From contig NC_057808.1 of the NCBI RefSeq assembly GCF_018294505.1, positions 351,609,494 to 351,673,493 on the forward strand: DNA of 64,000 nucleotides, given 5' to 3'. Source of the stretch: Triticum aestivum. Lineage: Eukaryota; Streptophyta; Magnoliopsida; Poales; Poaceae. Positions 35,500 to 48,206 of this stretch are shown one piece after another; the stretch's first letter is position 1, and each line of letters starts with the position of its first letter. The position numbers and the translations under genes are program-made. The notes below the pieces were generated by a model. That model ran no database searches, was not told the DNA's origin, and saw nothing but the letters and a program-made list of their open reading frames with translations.

Positions 35500-37989
35500 A
35501 TCCTTGCCTTACGCCTAGCTAAGGGCGTAAAACTATAGCGCTTGTTGGGAGGCAACCCAATGAATAAAATTTATTTTTGCTTTTTGATTTCTGTTCTTGT
35601 GTGTTTTCACAATTATGCTACTGGTATGATTGGGTTTTTTGTGTTTTAATTCGTGTTTGTGCCAAGTAAAGCCTTTAGGATCTTCTTGGGTGATCGTTGT
35701 TTGATATTGATGAAAAAAGACAGAAACTTTGCGCTCACGAAAATAATTTTCATAAATCACAGAAAAGAGCTTTTGCCCTGATTCTTTTTGCAGAAGATTA
35801 ATATACAAATTACCCTGGCCGTCCTAATTTTGTTGAATTTTTGGAGTTCCAGAAGTATTCGCAAAAGTCAGATTGCTACAGACTGTTCTGCTTTGACAGT
35901 TTCTGTTTTCTTTGTGTTGTGTGCTTATTTTGATGGCTCTATGGTTTTCTTTGATGAGTTTTTGCCATAGAAAAGTTGGAATACAGTAGATATAATACAA
36001 AAACAAAATATGAATTGGTTTTATACATCACTAATAGTAGTGGTTTTCTTTCTTATACTAACGGATCTCACGAAGGTTTTGTTGAGTTTTGTGTGATTGA
36101 AGTTTTCAAGTTTTGGGTTATCTTACGATGGATGAAAGAAGGATGTAAGAGCCTAAGCTTGGGGATGCCCCGGAATCCCAAGCTATTATCCAAGAATGAG
36201 CAACCAACTAAGCTTGGGGATGCCCCCGAGTGGCATCCCCGCTTTCTTCCAACTACTATCGGTATTTTACTCGAGGCTATATTTTTATTCGTCACATGAT
36301 ATGTGTTTTGCTTGGAGCGTCTTGTACGATATGAGTCTTTGCTTCTTTTATGTTGTGTTTTAAGTCATCAATCCTTGCTGGACACACCTATTTGAGAGAG
36401 CCAAAATTATATCATGACTTGTTAGAATTGCTCTCTATGCTTCACTTAAATATTTTATGAGCTAGGACTTGTTCTAGTGCTTCACTTATATCTTTTTGAG
36501 CACCGTCTGCTTTAGTATTTTTGAAGAAATTCTCTCTTGCTTCACGTAGATTTATTTGAGAATTAGTAAAAAATTTAAGAAATTCTCTCTTGCTTCACTT
36601 CAATTATTTTGAGAGAAAGAAAATTTGTTATGCCCATCATCTTCACTTATACTTGTTTGAGCTGATGAAAAGCAACACATGAAAATTAGTCCCAAAGTGA
36701 TAGATATCCAAGAAGGGTAAAGTAAAAAATTGTCATGAATATCATTGGACAAAATAAACTTGATTCTTAGCAATAGTTTTGAGATATGATGATGTGATAT
36801 GTGGGTTATGTTGATGAGTAATTATGCTTTAGTAAGAATATTGGTGTTAAGGTTTGTGATTCCCTATGCATGCACGGAAGTCAATAATCATGCAATGAAA
36901 ATTATATCCTACTTGTGGTGCATTATTTGGTGTTAATTATGCTTAATGCTTTCTTGTGAGATTATTCGTTTCTTGGTTGGTCTCTTCCCAATCTTTTTGC
37001 TAGCCTTCATTTTGCACTAAGTATGACCTCTACTTGTGCATCCAAAATCCTTTAAACTAGTTTTGCCACATGAGTCCACTATATCTACCTATATGTGGTA
37101 TTATTTTGCCATTCTAAGCAAATTTGCATGTGCCATCTCTAGTTTTCAAAATAAACTTCTCTTTTGTGTGTTTGTTTCGCTCGCGGAACGGTAACGGGTG
37201 GCTAATATTTTCCATGCTAGATGTGTTATTCTCATGATGAGTGTTTATTCACTTGTCATTGCACGAGAGTAAGGCAAAGGTTTTAGGGATGCCCAGTCCC
37301 GAAATGTAAAAATGAATTTACTTTATGTTGTCAAATAATAAATTCCTTGGAAAGTGTTGGTATGGAGGGAACCCGTGGATACGGTTAGCCATGGAAAGTG
37401 AAAGAACAGTGGAAAAAGGAATAAACTTTATTTTCTGTTTGGGAACCGCCCATGGCATATCTAGCATGGAAAGTATTTGTAGCTCTACATCGTTTTCGTT
37501 GGTGGGATGGATACACCTCCCAAAATGTTTTTATCTCTAATTTTTTTTTCGCTTTGAGCTCTGGCACCTCTACAAATCCCTACTTCCCTCTGTGAAGGGC
37601 CTTTCTTTTACTTTATGCAATTTTTATTTTGAGTCTCCATCTTCTATCATAAAAAGCACCAACTAGGAGGCAATATGATCGTGCTTAAGTATTGGGTGTA
37701 GTTAATATTCGAGTGTGTTTCATGAATGGATCAATGTTTGAGCATGATGGGCTAGGGAAAACTTATTTTAGCATTGATATTTTGAAAGACATGGTTGCTT
37801 ATTGATATGCTTGAGTATCTAAATTATTATGTCAAAACTAGACTATTGCTTTGAATCACATAAAAGTCCAAATGTCCATGCTATAAAGAAAAGAATATGA
37901 TATGACTTGATGAACAGCTCTCCACATCAAAAATTCTGTTTTTATCACTTACCTACTCGAGGACGAGCAGGAGTTAAGCTTGGGGATGC
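35500..37989 (+). other. 3' internal untranslated region of element F
   Basis: About 2.5 kb with no supported ORF. AAGCTTGGGGATGC occurs at 36155, 36210 and 37976. Parts align with the same region of element C (for example GCACGAGAGTAAGGCAAAGG at about 37261), showing common ancestry despite different coding regions. Confidence 0.7.
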
Positions 37990-39538
37990 TGATACGTCTC
38001 CAACGTGTCTATAATTTTTGATTGTTCCATGCTGTTTTATTATCAATCTTGGATGTTTTATAATCATTTTATATCATTTTTTTGTACTAACCTATTGACA
38101 TAGTGCCAAGTGCAGTTGCTGTTTTTTCCATGTTTTTTAAATCACAGGAAATCAATATCCAACGAAGTCCAAATGCCACAAAACTCCACGATGATTTTTT
38201 ATGGGCCAGAAGGAAGGCAATGGGCCCTGCTTGCACCTGGGGGGTGCACCGAGGGGGGCACAACCCACCAGGGTGCGCCCGGAGGCCCAGGTGCGCCCCC
38301 GGACCGCCTCTTTGCTCTATAAATACCCTGAAAAATACCAGAACCCTAGAAGCGTCGATGAAATATTCATCCAGCCACCGCAGAGTCCAGAACCACCAGA
38401 TCCAATCTAGACACCATCACGGAGGGGTTCACCACTTCCATTGGTGCCTCTCGATGATACGTGAGTAGTTCTTTGTAGAGCTCCGGGTCCGTAGTTAGTA
38501 GCTAGATGGCTTTCTCTCTCTCGGTGATTCTCAATACAATGGTCTCTTGGAGATCCATATGATGTAACTCTTTTTTGCGGTGTGTTTGTTAGGATCTGAT
38601 GAACTTCGAGTTTATGATCAGTCATATCTTTTTATATCCATGAAAGTTATTTGAGTTTCTTTGATCTCTTATATGCATGATCTCTTATAGCCTCGTATTT
38701 CTTCTCTGATATTTGGGTTTTTTTGGCCAACTTGATCTATTTATCTTGCAATGGGAAGAGGTGCCCGGTAGTGGGTTCAATCTTACGGTGCTTGATCCCA
38801 GTGACAGAAAGGGAATCGACACGTATGTATCGTTGCTACTAAGGGTAAAGAGACGAGATCTATATCTACCGCCATAGATGAACGGATCTTGTCTGCATCA
38901 TGTCACCGTTCTTATTGCATTACTCTGTTTTTCCATGAACTTAATACACTAGATGCATACTGGATAGCGGTCGATGTGTGGAGTAATAGTAGTAGATGCA
39001 GGCAGGAGTCGGTCTACTAATCTTGGACATGATGCCTATGTAATGATCATTGCCTGGATATCATCATAATTATTTAAAGTTCTATCAATTTCCCAACAGT
39101 AATTTGTTTACCCACCGTTTGTTATCTTTCTCGAGAGAAGCCACTAGTGAAATCTACGGCCACCAGGTCTTCTTTCTCATATATTTGCTTTGAGATCTAT
39201 TTTATTTGCACTTTTTATTCAGATCTATTAAACCAAAAATACAAAAATACTTTGGTTCACTTTATTTTATTCACGATCTATTATTTCAATCTACTACAAC
39301 TTTCTCCCGTCACCACACAATTTCTAGCGTCGTTACCCGAAAGGGATTGACAACCCCTTTAACACATCGGGTTGCAAGGTGTTGTTTTTTGTGTGCAGGG
39401 GTTGTTTACGTTGTGTTGCTTGGTTCTCCTACTGGTTCGATAACCTTGGTTTCATATCTGAGGGAAATACCTACCGCCGTTATGCTGCATCATCCCTTCC
39501 TCTTTGGGGAAATACCGACGTAGCTTCAAGCGACATCA
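37990..39538 (+). repeat. 3' LTR of element F
   Basis: Partner of 31629-33209, slightly shorter. TATAAATA is conserved at 38318-38325. The flank TTATA pairs imperfectly with ATGTA. Confidence 0.85.
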
Positions 39539-39610
39539 TTATACCGCGAGCGTGTCGACCGCTTGGACGAACGCCTGCACGAGTTCAGGCAGAGCCAAGA
39601 GCTACCGTAG

Positions 39611-39989
39611 GAAAGGGCTGCTGGTCATGGTCTCATGGACGCGTTTTGTTTTGTTGAGTCGTTTCGACATGGATAGGTTTGTATTTAGAGCAATCATAGG
39701 ATTGCTCTGTTTATTCCTCTGTTTCAATGTGTGTACTCTGTTTTCCGTTCTTATATGTTCTGTTTCAATGTGTGTATATACGCTTTCCATTATATATACG
39801 TGGATGATAACAACTAGATTCAAATTAGTATACAAAAATAGATAGAAAATGGAATGCATAATATATATATATATATATATTAATTGTTAATTAGTTCATC
39901 AGAAAATGTATATATAATATCATCACATATACGTGTGATACTTAACTACTAGGTACAATGTATAAAATTGAAAACGAACAATACTAAAA
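39611..39989. other. Intergenic spacer between convergent ORFs of CACTA 2
   Basis: AT-rich DNA with an (AT)n microsatellite at about 39859-39880 and runs such as TGTATATATAATATC. It would hold the 3' ends of both ORFs. No ORF. Confidence 0.6.
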
Positions 39990-40109
39990 CTAATAATCTC
40001 TCCTGGGGCCAGTATTCCAACAGACCCTCGCCAGCAGCTCCCTGGTGCACGGTGTCTTCCCAGTGCGGAGGCAGTACTCCGCCTCCTCCACCTCGCAGCA
40101 CTTGACGTA

Positions 40110-43100
40110 TGTCACAACCCTAGTCAGTGCATGCATTAGAGTGTTTGCATCATGTTTAAATTCCTCAAAAACTTGGAAATGGGGATGACAGAAACCCCCA
40201 GCACCAATGAATCCAACTAGGGTTACTAAAATACTTTTTCAATGAACCTGAAATGCCCTTAAAAAATGTTCATCATCTTTGCCATGGTCTAGAACCTTTG
40301 ACAAAAATGGTTCACATCTTTCTAGGACAACATTGGGTCACTGAATTAAATCATACGTTATTTGCATTTGGGCATTTAAATGCTATAAATTGTTTTAAAT
40401 GCCCAAATAATCATGAATTGAAATGACGGCAGTTGGAAATATTCCAAACAGTGCCCTCAAGCAGTTACATGACTTTTGAATAGGTTCTGGTATTTTTAAT
40501 AAAGCCAAACAGCTACAGAAAAATAGAAAACAGAAATAAAAAAAAGGAAAAGTGAACTTACCTGGCTTACCTGTCGTAGCCCAGCTGGCCAACCCACCTG
40601 GCGGCCCAGCCCACTGGCCTCCTTTTGTCATCTTCCTCCTTGCCAGGAGGACGAGCGCGTGCCCGACACGCGCGCACCGCCATGATGCCACCTCCACCCT
40701 GCCTGGCTGCCCCCTCGTCGCCCTGGACCTCCCTCGCGACGCCACGCACCCCCTGGTCGCCTCTCACTCTCTCTTGAGCTCATCCCCGTTCTCTGCTCTC
40801 TCTCCCTCTCATGCCCGAGCGCAGCCGTCGCTGCCGCTCGTCGTTGCCGTGACCACCGACCCTCCCTAGCTTCCTAGAATGGTCCACGAGCTCCGCGACG
40901 TCGTCCTCGACCACCTCACCGAGCCACGCCCCGCCGGAAGCCCTGCAGCGTCGCTCCTGACCTCATCTTCAACCTCTGGCCACTGGCAACCTTGCCGTGG
41001 ATTCGCGAGCTCCAGACCCTCCCCGGCCTCGCTGTTGCCTCTGCTGGATTCGTCGTGAGCCCCTGCCCCTTTCCCCTCTCTCGCCGCGCTCGACCGTGTC
41101 TTCTAACCACCGTGGCCATCGGAGCCGATAGCTCCTCGCCGCCAGTCATGTCGCCACCACGGCTACGGTCGTGCAAGCATGCCTCCGAGCTCACTGCCGC
41201 ACTCCCTGCACTTCCGCGAGTCGAACATGATCATCCACGGTTTCTACCGTGCCCCGTATCATCCACACCGCTGTTGGCCGAACTCCGGCCACCGCCAGGA
41301 GCTCATTTCCGGCGAGCTCCGGCCAGCTCAGCTGCTCCCACTTGCCCCGTTGGATGCGCGCGTTCGTCAGCAACACGCAGAGCCCCTCCGCCGCTCTTTA
41401 GGTCGCCGGAGGGCGAAACCCGACGCCCTCCGCCGGTGACGAGCCGCTGGTCAACTCCGGCGATTTGACCCAGGTTTGACCACAGTTGACCCCCCTGCTG
41501 ACTGACGTGTGAGCCAGGACCCTGTTTAGTTAAGTGTTAGATTAATTAGTTGAGCCACTGACATGTGGGCCCAGCCCTGCTGACATTTTGTTAGGGTTAG
41601 TTTAGCGCTAATTAACTCAGTTAACCAACTGAGTCACTGACCAGTGGGCCCCACCGGTCAGGTTTGACCTGAACGGCCCTGTTGACCTGCTGACATCACC
41701 ATGACGCAATGCTGACACAGTTAATCATTTTCTGGCTTGAAAATAATCCAGGAAATTCCAAAAAATGGTTTAAACTTCAAAAATTCATAGAAATTAATCT
41801 GTAACTCCAAATGCTAAGATTAAATATAAAAATGATCAGAAAAATCCAATCTATCCATCTGTACTGTTTTCATTCATGTTAGAACAACTTATAGATGTTG
41901 TTTAGGACCCATCATATAAATGGCATTTGAATATCCACATATGGAGTTTGAATTTGAATCTTGGATTCAACCAACTCCATTTAACCTGTTGCTAGTTGCA
42001 TTAGCTCAAATCACAGCATATTGACATGTCATGATCATGCATCATATTGTGCATTGCATTGATTGTGTTTCTTCTCTGTTGCCGGTATTTGTCCCCTCTC
42101 AGTAGACGTGGTTCCGACGATGAGATCGATGACACCGACGAAGAACTATACTATCTTCAGAAGTGCCAGGCAAGCAAAAACCCCTTGTTCATTCCGATAC
42201 AGTCCCACTCTCTCGCTCCTGCTCTCTTTTACTGCATTAGGACAACAACGATTCAACTGTTACATGCTGCGGTAGTTGAACCCCTTTCCTTTGCATGACC
42301 TGTCATTGCCACAGTAAATAGATGAAACCCACTAGCATGAGTAGGAGTTGTTTGAGCCCTGATGTGCCTACTCATTCATGCTTGCTGTCATGCTTGCTAC
42401 TGCTTAGAGTTGAGTCAGGTCTGATTCATCAGGGATGAATTGGAATGTGGTGAACATGTCTTACTGTTGAGAGCTAAGTGTGTGAACACGATTTGGTAAA
42501 GGTAGCGGTGAGAGGCCATGTAGAAGTACATGGTGGGTTGTCTCATTGAAACCGTCCTCAGGAACTGAGTTCTGTGTTTGTGATCCATGAACAGCTACTA
42601 CCGCACATTGGGATCCTTAATTGACTCTCTCGACTTATTAACCGCCCCTGTCCTTTGTCTAGGGGTTGCAAGTAGTTTCTGGTGTTTGTAGTATGCTAGG
42701 GGTCGTGCGCAGCATTGACCCGAGGGGTGGGCTATGATGCGGTAGGCACGTGGCATGATGTACCGGGCGCCGTTTGGTGTCTCGGGAACCCTGCACACAT
42801 CGTTCGGGGCCGTATGTGGAAACCTCGGCCGGACTCCCTGCGGATGGAACCTGAATAGGCGATAAAGCTGGACTAGGGACTTGTGTGGTTACTCAGGTCG
42901 TGGCCGACAGCCTCGCCAGGCTTCCGCTTGAAGGTTGACGAGATACATGATGTGTACATGGCGGTAAGTGGTGAGAGCGTGTGTGAAGAAGTACACCCTG
43001 TAGGGTTAACATCATCTATTCGAATAGCCGCGTCCGCGGTAAAGGACCTCTGGGTTGCCTATACAGTTCATAGACAAGTGAAAGTGGATACTCTAAAATA

Positions 43101-44222
43101 TGCAAGATAAGCGTGAGTGCTATGGATGGCGTTCTCGTAGGGAGAGGGGAGCGGATCCATAGTGGTGTATTGATATGGTGAATATGTGGACTCGTGTGCG
43201 CCACCCCAAAAGAGTTACTTGTAGTCGTAGTTCAGGATAGCCACCGAGTCAAAGCTGGCTTGCTGCAGTTAAACTCCACCACCCCTTTGTTGATACTGAT
43301 GCATATGTAAATAGTTCTGATGTAAGTCTTGCTAGGTACATTTGTACTCACGTTTGCTTAATTTATGTTTTTGAAGAGAGACTTCAGTCTCGCTAGTAGT
43401 TCCGCATGGACTTCGACATTTAGCTTGTTACCTCATCTACGATCTTGTGCCCTCGGCAGGGTCCTGTAGATAGTCAGGCTTCTCAGCCTTTTCATTTGTA
43501 GTTGTCTGTACTCAGACAAGTTAAGCTTCCGCATGTGCTTGCTGCTTGTATGACTTGAATGCTGGGTCATCAGACCCATGTTTGTAATATCTGGCTCTTT
43601 GGAGCCTAATGAATAAATACTTTGAGTTGTAGAGTTTTGTTGTGATGCCATGTTGTATTTGCACATATCGAGCATATTGTGTGTATGATTTGAAATGCTT
43701 GGTATGTGTGGGATCCGACAACCTAGTTGTTTATCCTTGGTAGCCTCTCTTACCGGGAAATGTCTCCTAGTGCTTCCACTGAGTCATGGTAGCTTGCTAC
43801 TGCTCCGGAACACTTAGGTTGGCCGGCATGTGTATTTCTTCGTTCCTGTGTTTGTCCCTTCGGGGAAATGTCACGCGGTGTCTACCCGAGTCCTGTTAGC
43901 CTGTTACAGCCCGGATTCTCCATAGTCCTGTTAGCCCAGTTGCTACAGCCCGAATTCACTCACTGATGATCGACACGTTCGTTGCTAGGTCATGTATGCC
44001 TGTCCTTGTAAGTTAGTGCCACTTTGGGTTTACGACTAGTCATGTCGGCCCGGGTTCTCTGTCATATGGATGCTAGCGACACTATCATATACGTGAGCCA
44101 AAAGGCGCAAACGGTCCCGGGCCAGGTAAGGTGGCACCCGTGGGAATACCGTGCGTGCGGCTGCAAAGTGATATGATGTGTTACATGCTAGATCGGTGTG
44201 CCTTAGGATCGGGGTCCCAACA
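40110..44222 (+). repeat. 5' LTR of element H, 4.1 kb
   Basis: Starts TGTCACAACCC, ends GGTCCCAACA. It includes a GC-rich block (40600-41470) whose many overlapping ORFs on both strands are composition artefacts, and a hairpin at 40367-40407. Confidence 0.85.
40367..40407. repeat. Perfect 14-bp inverted repeat (hairpin) in LTR of element H
   Basis: TTTGGGCATTTAAA at 40367-40380 and its exact reverse complement at 40394-40407, with a 13-nt loop containing TATAAAT. The 3' LTR keeps it near 48466-48507 with one arm mismatch. Confidence 0.8.
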
Positions 44223-45841
44223 GCTTTGGTATCAGAGCCTGACTGCCTAGGACTACCAAGCCAAACTGGTTGAAGTTGAGTCTAGAAATTCTTTAGTTAT
44301 ATAAGGGAATTGATTGTGGATGGGAAGGTAAGGCTCTTTTTACTCCTTTCCTTATGCCCTTCTGATCTGAGTCATCCTATCTTTCCTACGGGGTTAAGGA
44401 ACTAGGCTTTCTCTTCTTTCTATCAGGATCACATGTTACTAATATGTAGACTTATAAGATTGTTGGACTCAAGCCTCAGTTCAGTTCCTACCACTTTCAT
44501 GTGTTCATAGCTGGCCTCAGAACCTTGATATTATGATGCTAAGTGGTTATGCCACCATTTTGTAGGATGTCTCAAATCTTTTTGAGCATTTACATCCGTT
44601 ATGCTGTCCGAGTCATCCCAGGTTTCTAAACAATCTGATGCATTTGCAAATTCCTTCTTACCACTCCGAAGTTCCTTTGTGTCAGATTAACCACACTAAA
44701 CAGTGTGCTGAGGTACTTCATTGCCTCGGTATATATGTTGGAGCTGTTATTATGACCCTAGGTTTCCTATGAAACCATCTAGTAATCTAGCCATGTTTTG
44801 TGTTCCTAGTGTGATGAATCTGGACATCATTCTCGAAAGCATCCCGTGATGCCATTTAGTTAGTAGGCATTCTATTCCTGGGTGCTAGAACCCGAGATTC
44901 ACCCTACTTACCTCTTGTTGATAGTGTTTGCTTGTTCCTTTAGGATATTAGTAACTTTGCGATAGTCCTCGAGGTCTGTGGTATTTCCTTCTTCCAAATA
45001 CTATGAACCGCTTATGGAAGAAGTTCCTCGCCGAACCGAAAGATTACAACCAGAGTGCTCTTGACGAGTTCTCGATTCTATGTTGTGACCCTGCCAGTTC
45101 TACCTTTTCTGCATGGGTTATCCGAAAGAAATATGTTGAACTCGTTCAACATGCTAATCTATGCACCCACAACTCAGAAAATCATATGTTCATTTGGGTT
45201 GTCCCTCTTTAGTTGTTTTCTAGCCCTCGTCTATCAATTGATAGACAGGAGTAGTTGTGCATTCACGATATCGATGCCTATTATTTCTGTGGTCCGTCGA
45301 GCCATTTTATTCCGGAATGACTAGGAAAACGAACTCCAGTACCTTATCCATATCTTGGATTGGGTCAAAGCAGTCGTACTCCGCAGATCAAATGCTAATC
45401 CAGCTTTTGTTCTATTCCACCTTGGAGTGTTACCTCTTTACATTGGGATTGTCATGAGAATTGCACCACCTCTTATGAATTCTTGACGCGGTGATACTTC
45501 TCGCCATCATTATTCATTCCTCGGTTCCGTGTTGTCGCAACCGGAATGCCGACAAGTGAATCATTATGTGTGAAATCAATACTCCTAGCAACTGTGCTGC
45601 TTGGTAGTTAATGGACAATAATCTTATCCTTAGCGTGTTGATTACTGAATCATCACCCTAAGGTTGATCGTGCTACCTAGTCCTCATTTCCGGTGCACTT
45701 TTTGATGAATGAGTTAGGATACAGTCAATCCTTGCTTATTTGATCATATCGTCTTGCCCTGAAAAGCAAGATTGTTCTCGAGCTTAGTGACATATCGGTG
45801 GTTCGTTATTTTCCGTATATCTTCTCGGAAGTATTACCAGG
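44223..45841 (+). other. 5' internal region of element H, no intact gag
   Basis: The place where gag should be. I find only short frames (for example 45003-45212) without a recognisable gag core. Heavily mutated. Confidence 0.5.
44227..44238 (+). other. tRNA-Met-type primer binding site of element H
   Basis: TGGTATCAGAGC, 4 nt after the 5' LTR end; the standard initiator tRNA-Met site of many plant LTR elements. Confidence 0.9.
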
Positions 45842-46307
45842 TTGTTCCCTGACCGTTATGTTGAGTTCGTGATCAGGTTGGTTTCTTATGAACCACCCCT
45901 TCTCGAAGAATCTATGTTGGTTACCCCTGAACTAGTTGGATACACTAAACAACAACTTGGAGAGTTGGAAGATAAAAGCTTGTCTAGCTTAGTTCATTTT
46001 AGGGGATATCTTGTATGTGTGTTGAAGAAAGATGATATTTTCATCGATTGACCCTCGTGATCAGTTAATGGATCTATCATTTTATCCAATCTTTGATTTG
46101 AGTATGGGCTATCATCAAATCAAATCAGAACCAACGATATTCGTAATGTTGTCTTACTTGTGGTTGTTCCCTCGAGCATACACCATTATATCTTTTGGGT
46201 CTGACCAATGCTATCACCTTGTTCACATAATTGTGGAACTCCACTTATATGGGAACCTGGATGAATTGTTGTTGAGCCCATCAGCAACATTGTTATCTTT
46301 TCCATGA
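45842..46307 (+). pseudogene. pol: Degenerate Gypsy reverse transcriptase remnant
   Basis: Frame 45842-46051 keeps FPD...VEFVI, PP, a Met-x-x-EL and KQQLGELEDK pattern of the region before the polymerase palm. The overlapping frame 46032-46307 keeps a DLSMGYHQIK block (consensus DLRSGYHQI) and YTIISFG (consensus YTVMSFG). The catalytic YxDD-equivalent FIDD box is not recognisable. Frameshifts and stops separate the pieces. Confidence 0.65.
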
Positions 46308-48206
46308 TTTATGTTGAACATCCAGCTAGTATTGGAAACTTTGTAACCATTGCCTTCATGTTGCATTCATGAGGTATATGTTTGGTGCAAGAAGTGGCTT
46401 TCTCCAAGTTCACGTGCAATAGGTGCAAGTTGCCGTCGTGAATTCGAGAAAGTTAGTTTTGCTTCCTCTAGAATCATCCCAAGTCAGTCATGCACGTGCG
46501 AAGTATACTATGGCTTGAGAGATTAGCTACCTCCATCCCATCGGTATTTCCTAGCACACCAAGGCACTGATTGATTTGTTCAAAGAAAATAAGTTCATGC
46601 GCTAATCCTGAAGGGCCCGGACGGACATGCACAAGACTTCGTTATCTCAATGATGGTTCCCAATCAGAACTCGGTAGTGTTTTATTGCAAGACTACCATG
46701 TGATCATGCTTGTTTGGGACAGCGTGTTCACATGTGTGTAGCAGAACCAACTCATAGTTTGGAGCTTACTACCATAGTCCATTTCACGAGAATCTCGCAA
46801 CACCATCTCGTCGATTTGTGTTGCAAACTTTCCTTTTTTTCTTTCCAGACCCGATGAGTCCGGATTATCCTGGCACCAACCAGATCTGAATGTCAGGCAG
46901 ATATGATGGTTGGAACATCTCCCAAGAACTATTGGTCTCTCTATAACCCGGTAAAGTGGATGTCGTGGTCAACACACCTAGCCGGAAGGCATATTATTGT
47001 AGCATCTTGATTGAGGAAGTTGGCCACCTCCCCATAAGGATTTCATAGGATTTACTTCAGTAATTGTTCCTTATGGATTCTTGTGCTGCCGAAGTCTGAC
47101 CTTTTACTTGATGTTCTAGATACCAAACCATATCTATAAATGGGTTATGCTAGCACATCAAGGAGAACATTAGAAGTGTAGTGATAAATTTCTCTCGGTC
47201 GATCATCCAGATTTTGTTTCCTTGGCCTCGCTAAGGTGAGTTCTGAGAAGGTGTTATCTTCCTTTGCATCTGCATCCTCCACCAATATCCATCATGGTAG
47301 TATGTTGTGTTGCCGGCATCCTTGACACGGATGTTGGTAAAACCTTGATGAATATGGAAATGCTCAAGTTCTTGAGAGCACGCGTAAGCACTAGGTTTTA
47401 TCATCGGCATTAATTGCATAGTGCTCTCAGTTTCCTCGGTTATGCTATAATCTTTCAAACAGTGGACTCACTCTCTAATGTTGGGTTTCTCCCCAGTTAC
47501 TAGAATCATTCCCAGCATTTGCCTCTTGTTCCCACCTTGCACTGCCATTGTGCCATCCTACTATGGACTACCCTTCTCAGTAATTATTGATCAGGATCAT
47601 CTTCAAAGTGGTCCTACCACGGGTTCCATCCATTTTCGATGATAAGCAAAAATCATTCCTTGCGTTGTCTTCAACAAGGTGATCCACATCATCCATTCTA
47701 GTTTGGGTATGCCATTCCTTCGCACTCCGTGTTGGTGAACTGCCTTAGGCTGGTTTAGAAAGTTTCAGTGATCCATGTATCAAAAGTAATTCCTTTTGCC
47801 ACTTAAGGTAATAATTCTACGAGTCACCGCTCCCAAGGTGCCCTGTTATGGGATCATGACAATTTCTCCTCGCTACTTTGAAACCCTCGTCAAATTGTTT
47901 CCTCCGTCCTTCCCGATGCATGTTTTCCTCTCAGCTCCAGAGATGTTTCTATGTCTCACTCCGTGAGTTGATCCTGAGTTGTTCGATCTCCGAGAAGATC
48001 GATCCTTCTAGAGTTTTTCCTTTCCTCTCATTGTCATGTGGGTTGGAGTTCTCAGAGCAACACATCGAGACAAAGATGGTGATCGAATCAATGTTTCTAT
48101 GAAGTGCAATCTAGATCGTGAAGATTGTGTTAGTTTGCGTCCCCCCCCCTTCATCTTACCCTACGCTTGAATCTCGGGACGAGATTCTTGTTTAGTGGGG
48201 GTGAGT
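46308..48206 (+). other. 3' internal region of element H
   Basis: Expected to hold RNase H and integrase. I see no conserved block in any frame; there are only short ORFs. It ends with the purine-rich tract before 48207. Confidence 0.5.

Larger units (their letters stand above)
31629..39538 (+). mobile_element. Athila-type Gypsy element F, gag-protease only
   Basis: LTRs 31629-33209 and 37990-39538, tRNA-Asp-type primer site 33221-33238, gag plus protease reading region, a long noncoding 3' part, and AAGCTTGGGGATGC abutting the 3' LTR. Flanking 5-mers ATGTA (31624-31628) and TTATA (39539-39543) match at three of five, yet removal restores ORF 1 in frame. There is no reverse transcriptase or integrase. 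Confidence 0.85.
13507..39610 (+). pseudogene. CACTA 2 ORF 1: unrecognised Arg/Ala-rich protein, split by three retroelements
   Basis: Segments 13507-13876, 21510-21597, 31260-31628 and 39544-39610 total 894 nt, exactly 298 codons, in one frame once each insertion and one 5-bp target copy is removed. Only one internal stop occurs, a TGA at 13867-13869 that could come from CGA. The start at 13507 is the first ATG; a second candidate is 13741 (MDDAVMRVI). The protein would be rich in Arg, Ala, Leu and Glu: LSAADQDRHVSADRLQLAA, an EQARRVHADRLRLAAWRD stretch, then AVRMGGAVRLFRDPLDAT, ELVIFDEIANLELEIALQMY and a RERVDRLDERLHEFRQSQ C-terminus, suggesting long helices or coiled coil. No known domain recognised, and no transposase motif. 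ORF 2 converges on it from the other side, 379 bp away without insertions. Confidence 0.6.

Noticed and set aside
42047..42298. 83-residue ORF repeated at 53413-53664
   Set aside because: Identical place in both LTRs of element H; repetition comes from the LTR pair, and no domain is seen.
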